The translations under genes and the position numbers were made by a program. The notes beneath the pieces were generated by a model. The model ran no database searches, was not told the DNA's origin, and worked only from the letters and a program-made list of their open reading frames with translations. Shown here piece by piece: positions 22,401 to 30,208 of a DNA stretch of 64,000 nt (the stretch's first letter is position 1; each line of letters begins with the position of its first letter). This DNA comes from JABDIP01 sp965237625 (GTDB taxonomy: Bacteria; Pseudomonadota; Alphaproteobacteria; DSM-16000; Inquilinaceae), in assembly GCA_965237625.1 (NCBI GenBank), contig CBDEGD010000023.1, positions 1 through 64,000 of the forward strand, written 5' to 3'.

Positions 22401-23515
22401 ATGGGTTGCGGTTCCGCTATCTGGCGGCCGTCGGCGAACCGGGCGACTGGACCGCGATCTTCACAGAGACCGTTGTCGGCGTGACGGCGCCGCCGCCGGA
22501 TGTTGAGGAGCTGTACCGAAACGGCGACGAGATCACTTGGAGCTATCCCGATCCGCCGCTCGATTTGGCCGGCTTCCGGGTGCGGTCCGCCGATGGGCTG
22601 GTGCCGAACTGGCCGGCGGCTGTGCCAGAACATACAGGGCTCCTGTCGGCGCCGCCGTTCGACATCTCCGGCATAGTCGCTGCCGGCGGCAAGCGGACGA
22701 TCATGGTCAAAGCCATCGACGCCGGAGGGCGTGAGAGCGTCACGGCGGCGTTGCTGTTCGTGAATTTGGGCGACCCGCCCGTCACCAATATCGTACTGAC
22801 GACCGCCTATGCGCCGACATTCCCAGGGACGGTGTCCAACGGCGCCTTGGTTGTCGGCGAATTGGTTGCCGACGACGATGGCGGGCTGTTCCTGCCGGAC
22901 CCGAACGCGCTGTTCCTGCCGGACCCGAACGTGCTGTTCCTGCCGGTGCAATGGCAGGCGATGACCTATGCGGCCGGATTTTCGCCGCCGGGCAGCGACT
23001 TGCCGGCCGATTTGCTGCTCGGCCTGACGATCGAAGGCGATGGCTTCGAGGTGGTGTTTCGGACCGGCGGCACGGGGCGGTTCCTGCCGGACGCCGAGGC
23101 GCTGTTCCTGGGCGGGCCGGCGGCGGATGGCGATCTGTTTCTCGGTGGGCCGGGCAAATTCCGGCCTTGGCCGGGCCGTTTGGTTGCCGAGCGTCTGCAT
23201 TACGACTTCGAGATCCGCGTGGGCGCCGGCAACACGCGCGGCCAGATCAGCGCCTTCACGCCGACGCTCGATGTCCCCGACTTGGAAGAGGTTCTGCCCG
23301 ACGTGGCAATCGCGTCCGGCGGCAGCCGGCTGGCGCTGACCAAACCATTCCGCAAAGTCGTGGCCGTCAGTCTGACGCTGCAACAGGACGGCCAAGGCGC
23401 GAGCCGGCTCGAAGTGGTCGACAAGGACCACATCGCCGGGCCGCTGGTCGAAGGCTACGCAAATGACAACAGCGCGGCGCCGGCGACGGTGGATGCGATC
23501 GTGAAGGGGTACTGA
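19463..23515 (+). CDS. Tail tip attachment / host specificity protein (lambda gpJ-like)
   Basis: The start is taken as ATG 19463 (MGNISLEIQRSLSADGVHVS); conserved J sequence begins around residue 15. The 1,350-residue protein has the J layout: an N-terminal domain (VGLTIHQILDVLAPNPLLIE), a hydrophobic Gly/Ala segment at about 85-145 (TILTIAVIAGAAIVGG), then SIAGGSNELRPWGPVPLLQG typical of TipJ proteins, a central baseplate-like region, and two fibronectin-III-like domains at about 900-1115. The C-terminal receptor-binding part holds short repeats LFLPDPNA/LFLPDPNV. It determines which cells are infected. The original start may have been ATG 19099 overlapping the NlpC stop, before a lipoprotein gene was inserted. 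Confidence 0.88.
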   Translation: MGNISLEIQRSLSADGVHVSACLHPFRAARTDHLVPVGLTIHQILDVLAPNPLLIEHAHVYVGADYVPRDRWHCVRPKDGAMLSVRVLPSGGDGKNPLQTILTIAVIAGAAIVGGLPLGTLSVFGAEVSVAALAAAGVGLAGSLLINAIAPPPTPKFDRLSAQQDSPTYSIAGGSNELRPWGPVPLLQGTHRIYPPYAAQPHTEIVGDQQFWRAPFLIGYGPVRLRDLKIGETPIGDFAEDEMEVEVREGFPGEPPRALFTDDVFEESLGIALTEADGWQQRTIQQEADEISVDITFATGLARIAANGARQNQTVTVEIEYAVAGTGQWSVPGGGRAFAARTAGPMAPPPFRLDDDGSDSRHRRDRVVMDRLSGDLTVLPGQSHTSSGGAVPPPVPPTAVPIAHVLRVSGETTISANRVIDERPEGAPFALVADFAPSATAPESNAIDIAAGTLFSGGIQTTARQTTTVRRDLRFPTQTRAIHDVRMRRITPDTTDPQIVDKVSWSALRSIRNVDPVQLDGMATVTLRARATGRLNGVIQQFNCIGTSVALDWTGSSWVEQETNNPASLYRRAFQGPHMKRPRTDAEMDLAGLQEWADANRAAGRAFNAYIDFRTTLRELTGDIAAAGRASRGMVDGKWSVVRDRPQSVPAQILTPRNSKDFRATKAFVDPPHGLTVRFVNEEIGFKRDERIVFADGFDADTATRLEALDLFGITNPDLAWQDGRFHQAVAKLRPETYELNADFEHIVAMRGDRIDVAHDAILVGLAQGRIKVVQVDGGGAATGVTLDELMTMELGKTYALIVRPPDVDPVTRAVNTVPGETDTVVFATTIPPGTIAVGDLAAFGETDRVTAEMIIREIKPGADESAKLILVDAAPEVHDSDQGPIPAFESNITLPAGIHRPAIASIRSDGAVLLVNDDGTFRSRIVISLLRSSTALSRFRQIETVYRVAGADVPWQPGPTLPITATEISIVDVEDGETYGLRFRYLAAVGEPGDWTAIFTETVVGVTAPPPDVEELYRNGDEITWSYPDPPLDLAGFRVRSADGLVPNWPAAVPEHTGLLSAPPFDISGIVAAGGKRTIMVKAIDAGGRESVTAALLFVNLGDPPVTNIVLTTAYAPTFPGTVSNGALVVGELVADDDGGLFLPDPNALFLPDPNVLFLPVQWQAMTYAAGFSPPGSDLPADLLLGLTIEGDGFEVVFRTGGTGRFLPDAEALFLGGPAADGDLFLGGPGKFRPWPGRLVAERLHYDFEIRVGAGNTRGQISAFTPTLDVPDLEEVLPDVAIASGGSRLALTKPFRKVVAVSLTLQQDGQGASRLEVVDKDHIAGPLVEGYANDNSAAPATVDAIVKGY
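22886..22945 (+). repeat. Tandem 24-bp repeat in the receptor-binding end of J
   Basis: Two consecutive 24-bp units encode LFLPDPNA and LFLPDPNV, followed by a partial third (LFLP). Related degenerate units (RFLPDAEALFLGGP and DLFLGGPGKF) occur about 140-220 bp further on. Repeats of this type can expand or contract by slippage without breaking the frame. Confidence 0.7.
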
Positions 23516-23518
23516 GAC

Positions 23519-24808
23519 ATGACGACGCTGCCGGCATCCGGGTATTTCACCGACGCGGCCCGTACCAACGGCGAGGCGAAGCAAGGGTTTGACGATGTGC
23601 GCGACGTGGTCAGCGAGCTGATCGGCGGCGCGGCCGAGGCGACGCTGACAATCGCGGCCGGCTCCGTCACTGCGACGCAGGCGGTCCATGGCATCGATAC
23701 GGAGGGTGCTGCCCCCGCCGACGACCTAACGCACATCAACCTGGCCAATGTTCCGGACGGTCGGCTGTTGCTGATCCGGGCGGTAAACGCGGCGCATGTG
23801 GTCACCGTGAAACATGCTGGCGTCGGCACGGGTCAAATCCTTCTTTCCGGGGCAGTGGATTTCGTCCTCGATGATCCGAAGAAGTACCTGTTGCTGATCC
23901 GGAGAGGGACAGATTGGGAGGAGGTCGTGCGAGGCTTTGGCGGCGACAAAGCCGCTGCACGCGCTTTCATCGGGGCGCAGGAGAGCCTGTCGTCACTCCT
24001 CACGACCAATGGCGATCTGCTCACGCGGGTTGGCGGAACGATTGTCCGGCTTGGTGTCGGCAGCAACGGTCAAGTGCTGAGCACCGTGGGCGGGTTGCCG
24101 GCTTGGGCGGCGGTCGCTCCGCCAATCGAAGTCCTGCCAAGCGCGATGGCGATCGGCACCGATGCGGACCATGAAATCGACCTGGCCGCGAAGACCTTCC
24201 GGGCCGAGGATGCGGCGGCAGCCATCGTGTTGCCGGCCACGACGATCGACATCGAGAACGCCGGCAACGGTGGCCGGCTGGACAGCGAAACGCTGGACCC
24301 CGATACCTGGTATCACATCCTCTCGGGCACCAATACCAGCGACGGCGCCTTTGTCGGCGGGTTCAAAAAGTCGATCGCCAAACCGGCGGCGTGGGATAAT
24401 TTTCGGCGTCACGGCGCGGTTCTGACCGACTCCTTGTCGAATTTGACGCCGTTCTTTCAAAAAGGCCGGCGCTTCTACTGGCAAGACCGTCCGCGTGATT
24501 ACAACGCCTCGTTGACAACCCTCGGTGCATTGCTGACGACATCGGTCCCCACCGGACTCGAAGTCATTGGCATCTACAGCGCGATCGCCAACACGAACAC
24601 CACCACGAACGGCCTGTTTACCTCCCACGACGAGACCGATGTCGCCGCCGGGAACCCGACCGATTGGCTGACGGTGGCCGACGGCCGCACGCCGCAGCTC
24701 AACTTCGAGCGAAAGACCAATACATCCGGCCAGATTCGCCAGCGCGGGACGACGCCTGGAACGCAGCTTTGGACAGTCGGCTGGATCGACCCACTAGGAG
24801 TCTATTGA
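23519..24808 (+). CDS. Tail fibre / receptor-binding protein
   Basis: The 429-residue protein starts three bases after the J stop. The N-terminus (TTLPASGYFTDAARTNGEAK) resembles the short attachment segment of siphophage side fibres. The middle is a beta-helix-like region (GDLLTRVGGTIVRLGVGSNG followed by QVLSTVGG), a common fibre repeat. The C-terminus is a beta domain (TDWLTVADGRTPQLNFERKT) that probably binds the host surface. The next gene looks like its assembly chaperone, as is usual. Confidence 0.75.
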   Translation: MTTLPASGYFTDAARTNGEAKQGFDDVRDVVSELIGGAAEATLTIAAGSVTATQAVHGIDTEGAAPADDLTHINLANVPDGRLLLIRAVNAAHVVTVKHAGVGTGQILLSGAVDFVLDDPKKYLLLIRRGTDWEEVVRGFGGDKAAARAFIGAQESLSSLLTTNGDLLTRVGGTIVRLGVGSNGQVLSTVGGLPAWAAVAPPIEVLPSAMAIGTDADHEIDLAAKTFRAEDAAAAIVLPATTIDIENAGNGGRLDSETLDPDTWYHILSGTNTSDGAFVGGFKKSIAKPAAWDNFRRHGAVLTDSLSNLTPFFQKGRRFYWQDRPRDYNASLTTLGALLTTSVPTGLEVIGIYSAIANTNTTTNGLFTSHDETDVAAGNPTDWLTVADGRTPQLNFERKTNTSGQIRQRGTTPGTQLWTVGWIDPLGVY

Positions 24809-24810
24809 TC

Positions 24811-25356
24811 ATGGCATATGTGAAGCGGGACGGCGTCCACATCGTCGGATCGGCACGGTGGCCGAACCCGGATATGACAGAGCGCGTCGCCGACGATGAC
24901 CCTGATCTGCTGGCGTTCGAAAGCCGCGATCCCGATAGTCCGTGGCCGCCGTTCCTGGCCGATATCCAGGCATGGGGCAGGGACGACGTCGACCGACAGG
25001 CGGAGGCGGCGCGTCGCCAATGGATCACCAGCGGCGATGGTCAGGCGCTGTCATACGAGGCCAAGCGCCGCGAGGCTGAAGCCTGGGCCGCTGCCGCCGG
25101 TCCGCGGAGCCCGGCCGACTATCCGTGGTTGCGTCATCGCGCGGCACGGCTGAATGGGGTATTGGAAGCCGACGCGACCGAAGCCCAGATGCAGGCGGTC
25201 GCCACCGAGTGGAACACAAAGGCCGCTGCCTGGCGCGACGCCGGCATCGCCATCGAGGCGGTGCGCGAACAGGCCAAGGAAGACATCGATGTGGCTGCAA
25301 ATGCCGATGCAGTGCAGGCGGTGCTGGACGGGGTGATCTGGCCGGCGCCGGCCTAA
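24811..25356 (+). CDS. Tail fibre assembly / chaperone-like protein
   Basis: The start ATG 24811 lies two bases after the fibre stop; a longer frame is a shadow. The 181-residue protein has an N-terminal beta part (MAYVKRDGVHIVGSARWPNP) with a PWPPF motif, then a helical C-terminal half (EAKRREAEAWAAAAGPRSPA, YPWLRHRAARLNG) and a final repeat-like helix ending GVIWPAPA. This resembles fibre assembly proteins with a DUF4376-like helical domain. Its exact position after the fibre gene supports the call. Confidence 0.6.
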   Translation: MAYVKRDGVHIVGSARWPNPDMTERVADDDPDLLAFESRDPDSPWPPFLADIQAWGRDDVDRQAEAARRQWITSGDGQALSYEAKRREAEAWAAAAGPRSPADYPWLRHRAARLNGVLEADATEAQMQAVATEWNTKAAAWRDAGIAIEAVREQAKEDIDVAANADAVQAVLDGVIWPAPA

Positions 25357-25500
25357 CCGGTGAGCCGCGCGGCCGACGGGGGAAGGGCTGCGCCAACAGC
25401 CCTAACCGCAGGATGGAGCCCTGCATGACCAAGACCGGCCTAGTCAGGGCCATCCCGCCACCGTGCGCACACGGCGGGCCTATTCTCAGGATGAATGGTC

Positions 25501-25731
25501 ATGGAGTCCATCCGATGCGGATGCGGCGCGCTCTTGCTGCGCGCCGATCCCGAGGCTATACAAGGTGCCGTCGAGGTGAAATGCCGCCGCTGCAAGGCGG
25601 TCAATCAACTGAGGCCCCCACAGAGGCCCGCACCCGAGCGCCAAAGAGCGTCGATCCAAGGGACAGCAATCCCGTGTCGCGCGCTCCTATCAGCAGGCCG
25701 CCGGCCTACCGATTCCAAGGCAAGCTGCTAA
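25501..25731 (+). CDS. com: Com-like zinc-finger translational activator of mom
   Basis: The 76-residue protein begins MESIRCGCGALLLRADPEAI and continues VEVKCRRCKAVNQLRPP, the pattern of Mu Com, a zinc-finger RNA-binding protein that opens the mom ribosome site. An upstream ATG in frame at 25495 is possible. The second Cys pair is a normal CRRC, but the first is C-G-C rather than C-x-x-C, one residue shorter than in Mu Com. The C-terminal 35 residues are a basic tail not in Mu Com. It overlaps mom by 58 bases, as in phage Mu, and sits at the end of the late region, also as in Mu. Confidence 0.85.
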   Translation: MESIRCGCGALLLRADPEAIQGAVEVKCRRCKAVNQLRPPQRPAPERQRASIQGTAIPCRALLSAGRRPTDSKASC

Positions 25732-26453
25732 TCGGCTTTGGCCGTCCGTCTTTCTATGTCGAGCTGCTGGATCGACGGATTTCGAATGGCATCATTCGCG
25801 CCTGTCACTATTCCCACACGGTCGTAAACAACTCCTACATCCACCTCGGCGTCTTTCGGCGCGGCGAGCTGGTCGGCGCGGTCCAATTTGGCTACATGCT
25901 GAACCCGCGCCGGATGGAGCGAGTGGTGCTTCACACGGCCGTCAAGGAGTACCTCGAACTCAATCGTATGTGGTTGAGCGACGCGGCACCCCGCAACAGC
26001 GAGAGCCAAGCTCTGAGCTATGCCGTGAAGTACATCCGGCGCGCGCACCCGCAGGTGAAGTGGATTCAGTCATTCGCGGATGAGCGGTGCGGTGGTTGGG
26101 GCGTCGTCTATCAGGCGTGCAGCTTCCAGTATCTCGGCTGCCACCTTGCGAAATTCTACCGGCTCGACGGGCAGTGGTATCACACCATCAACATGACGGC
26201 CGCCAAACGTGGCGGTCAGCGCGGTGTGTATCTGAGGGCCAATCGTGACCGCGCCGAAATCCATCACTTTCGCCAGTTCCGGTACATCCGGTTCCTGAAG
26301 CCTCGGTTCCGCCAGTTCCTGAATTTCGATATCCAACCCTACCCGAAGAATCCACGCGGCCTGTCGCTGGGACGCCCCGCTCCAAGCGGTGCGAGCCAGG
26401 TTCAACCCCTGGAGGCCGCTCCATCTTCAGTATCGGACCACGGCGCCGCCTGA
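25674..26453 (+). CDS. mom: Mom-like DNA modification protein
   Basis: The chosen start is GTG 25674 with a strong AAGGGA site ten bases upstream; mom of Mu also starts with GTG inside com. The product is 259 residues. Features of the Mom family (GNAT-like fold) are RISNGIIRACHYSHTVVNNS, YIHLGVFRRGELVGAVQFGY, LELNRMWLSDAAPRNSESQA, LSYAVKYIRRAHPQVKWIQS and ADERCGGWGVVYQACSFQYL. In Mu, Mom converts adenine to N6-(1-acetamido)-adenine, protecting phage DNA from restriction. The GGGA of the ribosome site can pair with TCCC immediately before GTG, so initiation looks blocked unless Com binds. The last 35 residues lie in a stretch with tRNA-like pairing (26356-26423). Confidence 0.88.
   Translation: MSRAPISRPPAYRFQGKLLIGFGRPSFYVELLDRRISNGIIRACHYSHTVVNNSYIHLGVFRRGELVGAVQFGYMLNPRRMERVVLHTAVKEYLELNRMWLSDAAPRNSESQALSYAVKYIRRAHPQVKWIQSFADERCGGWGVVYQACSFQYLGCHLAKFYRLDGQWYHTINMTAAKRGGQRGVYLRANRDRAEIHHFRQFRYIRFLKPRFRQFLNFDIQPYPKNPRGLSLGRPAPSGASQVQPLEAAPSSVSDHGAA
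26356..26423 (+). other. tRNA-like element with encoded CCA inside the 3' end of mom
   Basis: A perfect 7-bp acceptor stem (GCGGCCT 26356-26362 with AGGCCGC 26413-26419) is followed by discriminator T and CCA (26421-26423). A perfect 5-bp T stem (CCAGG/CCTGG, 26396-26412) closes a consensus T loop TTCAACC. Between them, CTCCAAG (26380-26386) has the form of a tRNA-Trp anticodon loop (T33, anticodon CCA), with one mismatch in the stem. The D region is only about ten bases, so this is not a normal tRNA. It lies entirely within coding sequence. Confidence 0.4.
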
Positions 26454-26851
26454 CGGCGGAAGACCGGGATAAGGGGCCGGGCGGTTTCCTGGACGACACC
26501 ACCCGGCCCTGCCATCGACCTGGGACTCCGCTCATCGACGAAGCATCAGCAGCTGCGCCTCACATTCCTGCTTTGGTACGTCTTTCGGACGAGTTGGCTG
26601 ACGCGCCGAATGTCGCGGACTAGCCAGATTCGGACATTCGGCGGTACCGGCGGACCTACTCGGCCCAGCTCCTGTGGTCGGGATCTGCGGAGCGGTCGAC
26701 GCCACCGATCATCTGTTTGGGGTTGGCTAGTCGACTCGTAGCGATCAGTTCATCGCTTTCTACGAGCATATGGCGTATTTGAAATCACGGTCGAAGGGGG
26801 CAGGCCGAGAAATTGGGTAGATCGGCACCGACATTGTCAGGGAATGCAGAG
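26454..26851. other. Non-coding stretch between mom and the DUF3800 gene, with an inverted repeat
   Basis: No convincing gene is seen. GCCGAATGTC (26605-26614) and GACATTCGGC (26633-26642) are a perfect 10-bp inverted repeat with an 18-base spacer and could end the com-mom message. The right end of the Mu-like phage should lie here or just beyond the DUF3800 gene, but it cannot be placed without the left end. A GGGA ribosome site precedes the next gene. Confidence 0.4.
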
Positions 26852-27913
26852 ATGGAGTGCTTTCGGATCGACGAGAGCGGATATACGGGGTTCGATCTTC
26901 TGAATCCCGACCAGCGTTTCCAAGGCGCCTCAGCAATTGCTATTAGCGATGACGACGCCGCTCGCCTCATTAGGGAGCATTTCCCGAAACTACAGGCGCT
27001 AGAGCTCAAGTACGGCGCGTTGTCACGTCGCGCCGCAAATCACCAGAGGCTGATTTCTCTGCAACGTGATCTTCTCAGTGACTACAAGTGCGTAACTTAC
27101 GTCTGTGATAAGCGCTATCTACTGGTGCTGATGTTCCTGGATTATGCGGTTGAGCCATTTTACTACGAACGCGGCGTAGATTTCTATGAGGACGGCCAGA
27201 ACTACGCCCTGGCGTCGCTGCTGTCTCTTGCTGGTCCTACGCTTCTTGGAGAGGCGGCTTTTGAGAGGCTACTCGCAACGTTCCAAAACGCGGTCAAAGA
27301 GAAGACGCCGGAAGCTCTTGCGGCTCTCGTGTCTGCCGCACAGGCGACAAAGTGGCGTAAGCTTCCGGAAGCACTAGGGCCCTTGGCCCAGTACGCGGCA
27401 ACCGAATGTCTTTCAGCAATTGCGACACCAGGCGTCGACACCGACGCTGCCTTCATTGTGCTGCAGTCGCTGATTAGCCGCATGGAAGTGGTGGCCGACG
27501 GACCGTATTGTGTGGAGCATGATCATTCCAAGAATCTACTCACCTATCATGATCTGCTGCAACGCTTTATAAATCACGATGAGGAAATTGAGTTTCGCCA
27601 GAGTGAAATTGCATCCTTAAAGTTCCCGCTTAAGCTCGCCGAGGTGACTCAAGTCGATTCAAAATCAAGCCCTGCTGTGCAACTCGCCGACTTGATGATA
27701 GGTGCTGCCATAGAGGCGACAAAAAACATTATTGGGCTGTGTGCTGGTGGGCCAGATCCTGAGTTCGTAATGTCACTCTACGCCGATCATCAATTTATCC
27801 ATATGATCCCTTCAATCGACTTCGAAGAGCAGCGGCGATTCAGGCAGGGTACGCAAGCCGCCGAGGTGATCGACTATTTCTCCACCAACTTCTTTACTCC
27901 TCGCGAACGCTAG
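26852..27913 (+). CDS. DUF3800 domain protein, cargo gene at the prophage right end
   Basis: The start ATG 26852 (MECFRIDESGYTGFDLLNPD) has an AGGGA site; an upstream TTG at 26813 is less likely. The 353-residue protein shows DUF3800 hallmarks: IDESG near the N-terminus, a strand YLLVLMFLDYAVEPFYYERG, an acidic DHSKN segment at about 235, and the C-terminal VQLADLMIGA. DUF3800 proteins are predicted RNase-H-like enzymes of unknown substrate and are frequent in mobile DNA. The gene is more A/T-rich than the phage and follows a 398-bp gap, so it was probably acquired separately. A defence role is possible but unproven. Confidence 0.75.
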   Translation: MECFRIDESGYTGFDLLNPDQRFQGASAIAISDDDAARLIREHFPKLQALELKYGALSRRAANHQRLISLQRDLLSDYKCVTYVCDKRYLLVLMFLDYAVEPFYYERGVDFYEDGQNYALASLLSLAGPTLLGEAAFERLLATFQNAVKEKTPEALAALVSAAQATKWRKLPEALGPLAQYAATECLSAIATPGVDTDAAFIVLQSLISRMEVVADGPYCVEHDHSKNLLTYHDLLQRFINHDEEIEFRQSEIASLKFPLKLAEVTQVDSKSSPAVQLADLMIGAAIEATKNIIGLCAGGPDPEFVMSLYADHQFIHMIPSIDFEEQRRFRQGTQAAEVIDYFSTNFFTPRER

Positions 27914-28390
27914 ATTGGCTAACAGGTCTTCGTCTAGCACAGAGGGCGAATACGGTCGTCATTAGATAACCAATCAAATTGGCCGTTTGTAATAACGCTC
28001 TACCGACTAGCGCAACCGCCATTGCTGTAGTTTGTGGGCCATATTGAGAGTCTTGCCGCGCACGCCCAGTGCTCGTTCGTGAGTCCGCAGTGGGTCAACA
28101 GGCGAAATGAGGCCTGACGCGGTTCAATTCCGCTCTTTGGCTGAGTCCGGACATTCGACAGGGTGTTTAGGCAGGTCGCATTTGAGTCCGGATCCTGGGT
28201 AGGTTCGACAGAGAATCTGGTTCTCTGAGGCCCTGATCAAGCCGGATTCAATGCCTTACGTGAATTGCGCTAAGGGCAACGGCACGCGAGTCTAAAATCG
28301 ATTGCCGAAATGTCCAAAACCGATCGCCGCGCTACAGTAAAACCAGTTCGCCTGTACTGCCCTAACCTACCGCTAATATACTGAAAGGAT
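27914..28390. other. Intergenic stretch between the prophage cargo and tRNA-Lys
   Basis: No gene is seen in 477 bases. Two related segments occur, one with tgagtccggacattcgacag near 28142 and one with tgagtccggatcc and ttcgacag near 28183-28212, and a short T-arm-like sequence GCGGTTCAATTCCGC lies near 28119. These may be decayed ends of earlier insertions. The prophage right border may lie in this stretch. Confidence 0.35.
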
Positions 28391-28466
<76 letters not shown>

Positions 28467-28649
28467 AATCCCTCACGGAGGGCGGCATATAGCAGAGGGG
28501 CGTAGCTGGGCGCAAGGGTCGTGCGGCGGCGATGCTGTGCCGGGAGGTTTTCTAAAGGGATAGCTTTAGAAAGTCGGGCGGTAAGCTTCAGACTTTTGAA
28601 TGGTCGGTGCGCACGATGGTGAAATCGGTAGCGGCGTTGCCACCCTCGC

Positions 28650-28726
28650 CCTTCGACAGGCTCAGGGTGAGGACACCTATGGCGCAGGCAGTGCATTCAG
28701 TGTCCCTATCCTGAGCCTGTCGAAGG
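28650..28726. repeat. REP-like inverted repeat between tRNA-Lys and rodA
   Basis: CCTTCGACAGGCTCAGG (28650-28666) and its exact reverse complement (28710-28726) form a 17-bp inverted repeat with a 43-base spacer. This core is a very common dispersed repeat in alphaproteobacterial and sphingomonad genomes. It lies 70 bases after the rodA stop and may end that message. The rest of the 28467-28793 gap shows nothing else. Confidence 0.7.
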
Positions 28727-28793
28727 GTGAGGATGGCAACATTCGGCGTGACCGTCATCCTAAGGAATCAAAACGCGACGCCGCAGCCAGCAT

Positions 28794-29951
28794 CTAGAAA
28801 TAGTCATTCTCAAACGCGCGGCGGCCCATGCGGGCGTCGCGGTGGATGAAGACGGAGATGATCAGCCCGACGCCGAACATCACCGTCAGCATGGCTGTGC
28901 CGCCATAGGAGATTAGCGGCAGCGGCACGCCGACCACCGGGATCAGCCCCATCACCATGGCCATGTTGATGAAGACGTAGAGGAAGAAGTTCACCGTCAG
29001 GCCGATCGCCAGCAGCCGGCCGAAATGGCTGCGCGAGCGCAGACCGATGACGATGCCATAGGCGACGATGGCGCCGTACAGGATCAGCAGGCCGAGTCCG
29101 CCCATCAGGCCGAATTCCTCCGCCAGCATGGGGAAAATGAAATCGGTCTGCTGCTCCGGCAGGAAGTTCAGATGGCTCTGGGTGCCCTTCATGAAGCCGC
29201 GGCCCCACACCCCGCCGGAACCCAGCGCGATAGTCGACTGGGTGATGTGATAGCCGTCGCCCAGCGGATCGCGGGCCGGGTCGAGAAAGGTGAGGATGCG
29301 GTCCTTCTGGTAGCTGTGCAGGAACTGCCATGCGACCGGGATCGCCCCCAGCCCCATGGTCGTCACCACGGCGAATTTCCACAGCCGGACGCCGGCGACG
29401 AAGAACATGGCGCCGCCGACCATGATCAGGATCAAGGCGGTGCCAAGGTCGGGCTGCTTCAGCACCAGGCCGACCGGCGCGAACACCATCGCCATGGGCA
29501 GCAGCAGCTTCGTCGGACGCCATATCTCTTCCAGCGTGGGCCCGTGGAAATACCGCGCAAGGGCCAATACGACCGCGATCTTCATCACCTCGGACGGCTG
29601 CAAATTGATGAAGCCGAGATCGATCCAGCGTTGGGCGCCCATGCCGATCGCGCCCTTGAATTCGACCACCACCAGCAAGGCCATGCTGATGAAATAGATC
29701 GGATAGGCCAAAGCGAGCCAGGTGCGGATATGCACCAGGGCCGCCACCAGCAGCACGCCTAGACCAACCGCGAAACGCATCATCTGCTTCGACGCCCAGG
29801 GATCGAAGCTGCCATTGGCGGCGGAATACAGCATCGCAAAGCCGATCGCCGCCACACCGCTGACCAGCAGCACCAGCATCCAGTTGATCTGCAGCAGCTT
29901 CTCGCCGAAGGAAAATTCGGACCGGCTGCCTACAAAATCGTCACGCATCAT
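28794..29951 (-). CDS. rodA: Rod-shape-determining glycosyltransferase RodA (MrdB)
   Basis: The start was placed at the double ATG (29951/29948, MMRDDFVGSRSEFSFGEKLL); a longer frame runs into a palindromic repeat. The 385-residue membrane protein belongs to the SEDS family, which polymerises lipid II into glycan strands for cell elongation. About ten membrane segments are visible (INWMLVLLVSGVAAIGFAML and others). Family signatures include QPSEVMKIAVVLALARYFHG, KQPDLGTALILIMVGGAMFF and the C-terminal GVPLPLISYGGTAMLTVMFG. It is the last gene of the mreBCD-mrdA-rodA operon, separated from mrdA by 257 bases that contain the 190-bp repeat, which may partly uncouple it. Confidence 0.95.
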   Translation of the reverse strand: MMRDDFVGSRSEFSFGEKLLQINWMLVLLVSGVAAIGFAMLYSAANGSFDPWASKQMMRFAVGLGVLLVAALVHIRTWLALAYPIYFISMALLVVVEFKGAIGMGAQRWIDLGFINLQPSEVMKIAVVLALARYFHGPTLEEIWRPTKLLLPMAMVFAPVGLVLKQPDLGTALILIMVGGAMFFVAGVRLWKFAVVTTMGLGAIPVAWQFLHSYQKDRILTFLDPARDPLGDGYHITQSTIALGSGGVWGRGFMKGTQSHLNFLPEQQTDFIFPMLAEEFGLMGGLGLLILYGAIVAYGIVIGLRSRSHFGRLLAIGLTVNFFLYVFINMAMVMGLIPVVGVPLPLISYGGTAMLTVMFGVGLIISVFIHRDARMGRRAFENDYF

Positions 29952-29990
29952 GGCGCGACTTGGCGGTCGGGTATGGGTGAAAACGAGTTG

Positions 29991-30184
29991 CCTCTCCCCT
30001 TGCGGGAGAGGTCGGATTGCGGAGCAATACGGGTGAGGGGTCGCGTGGCGAAAGCCGCGCCACGAACGCAAATCGAAGATTTCGGGTTGGCAACGTCCAG
30101 GAATCATCCGCGTTTGACGGCGCGAGCCCCCTCACCTTCCCACGGCTTCGCCGCGGGTCCCTTCCTCTCCCGCGAGGGGAGAGG
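29991..30184. repeat. 190-bp dispersed repeat with palindromic ends (copy 1), between mrdA and rodA
   Basis: The unit starts and ends with a 21-bp hairpin sequence of the form CCTCTCCCC-TTG-CGGGAGAGG. The two ends are inverted copies of each other with one mismatch. Inside, gggtgagggg near the left end and ccccctcacc near the right end are a second inverted pair. The same architecture is seen at 46095-47440, where it is split by an IS element. No protein is encoded, so it resembles a non-autonomous MITE-like element. Confidence 0.75.
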
Positions 30185-30208
30185 AGATTGTTGAGGCGAC
30201 TGGACAAT

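Noticed and set aside
26605..26642. 10-bp inverted repeat as the Mu-type right end
   Set aside because: Mu ends are not simple short inverted repeats of this kind, and the left end is outside the window, so no end match or 5-bp duplication can be tested.
28105..28135. Possible tRNA fragment (T-arm-like GCGGTTCAATTCCGC)
   Set aside because: Only a 4-bp stem is seen, with no matching acceptor stem or anticodon arm nearby.
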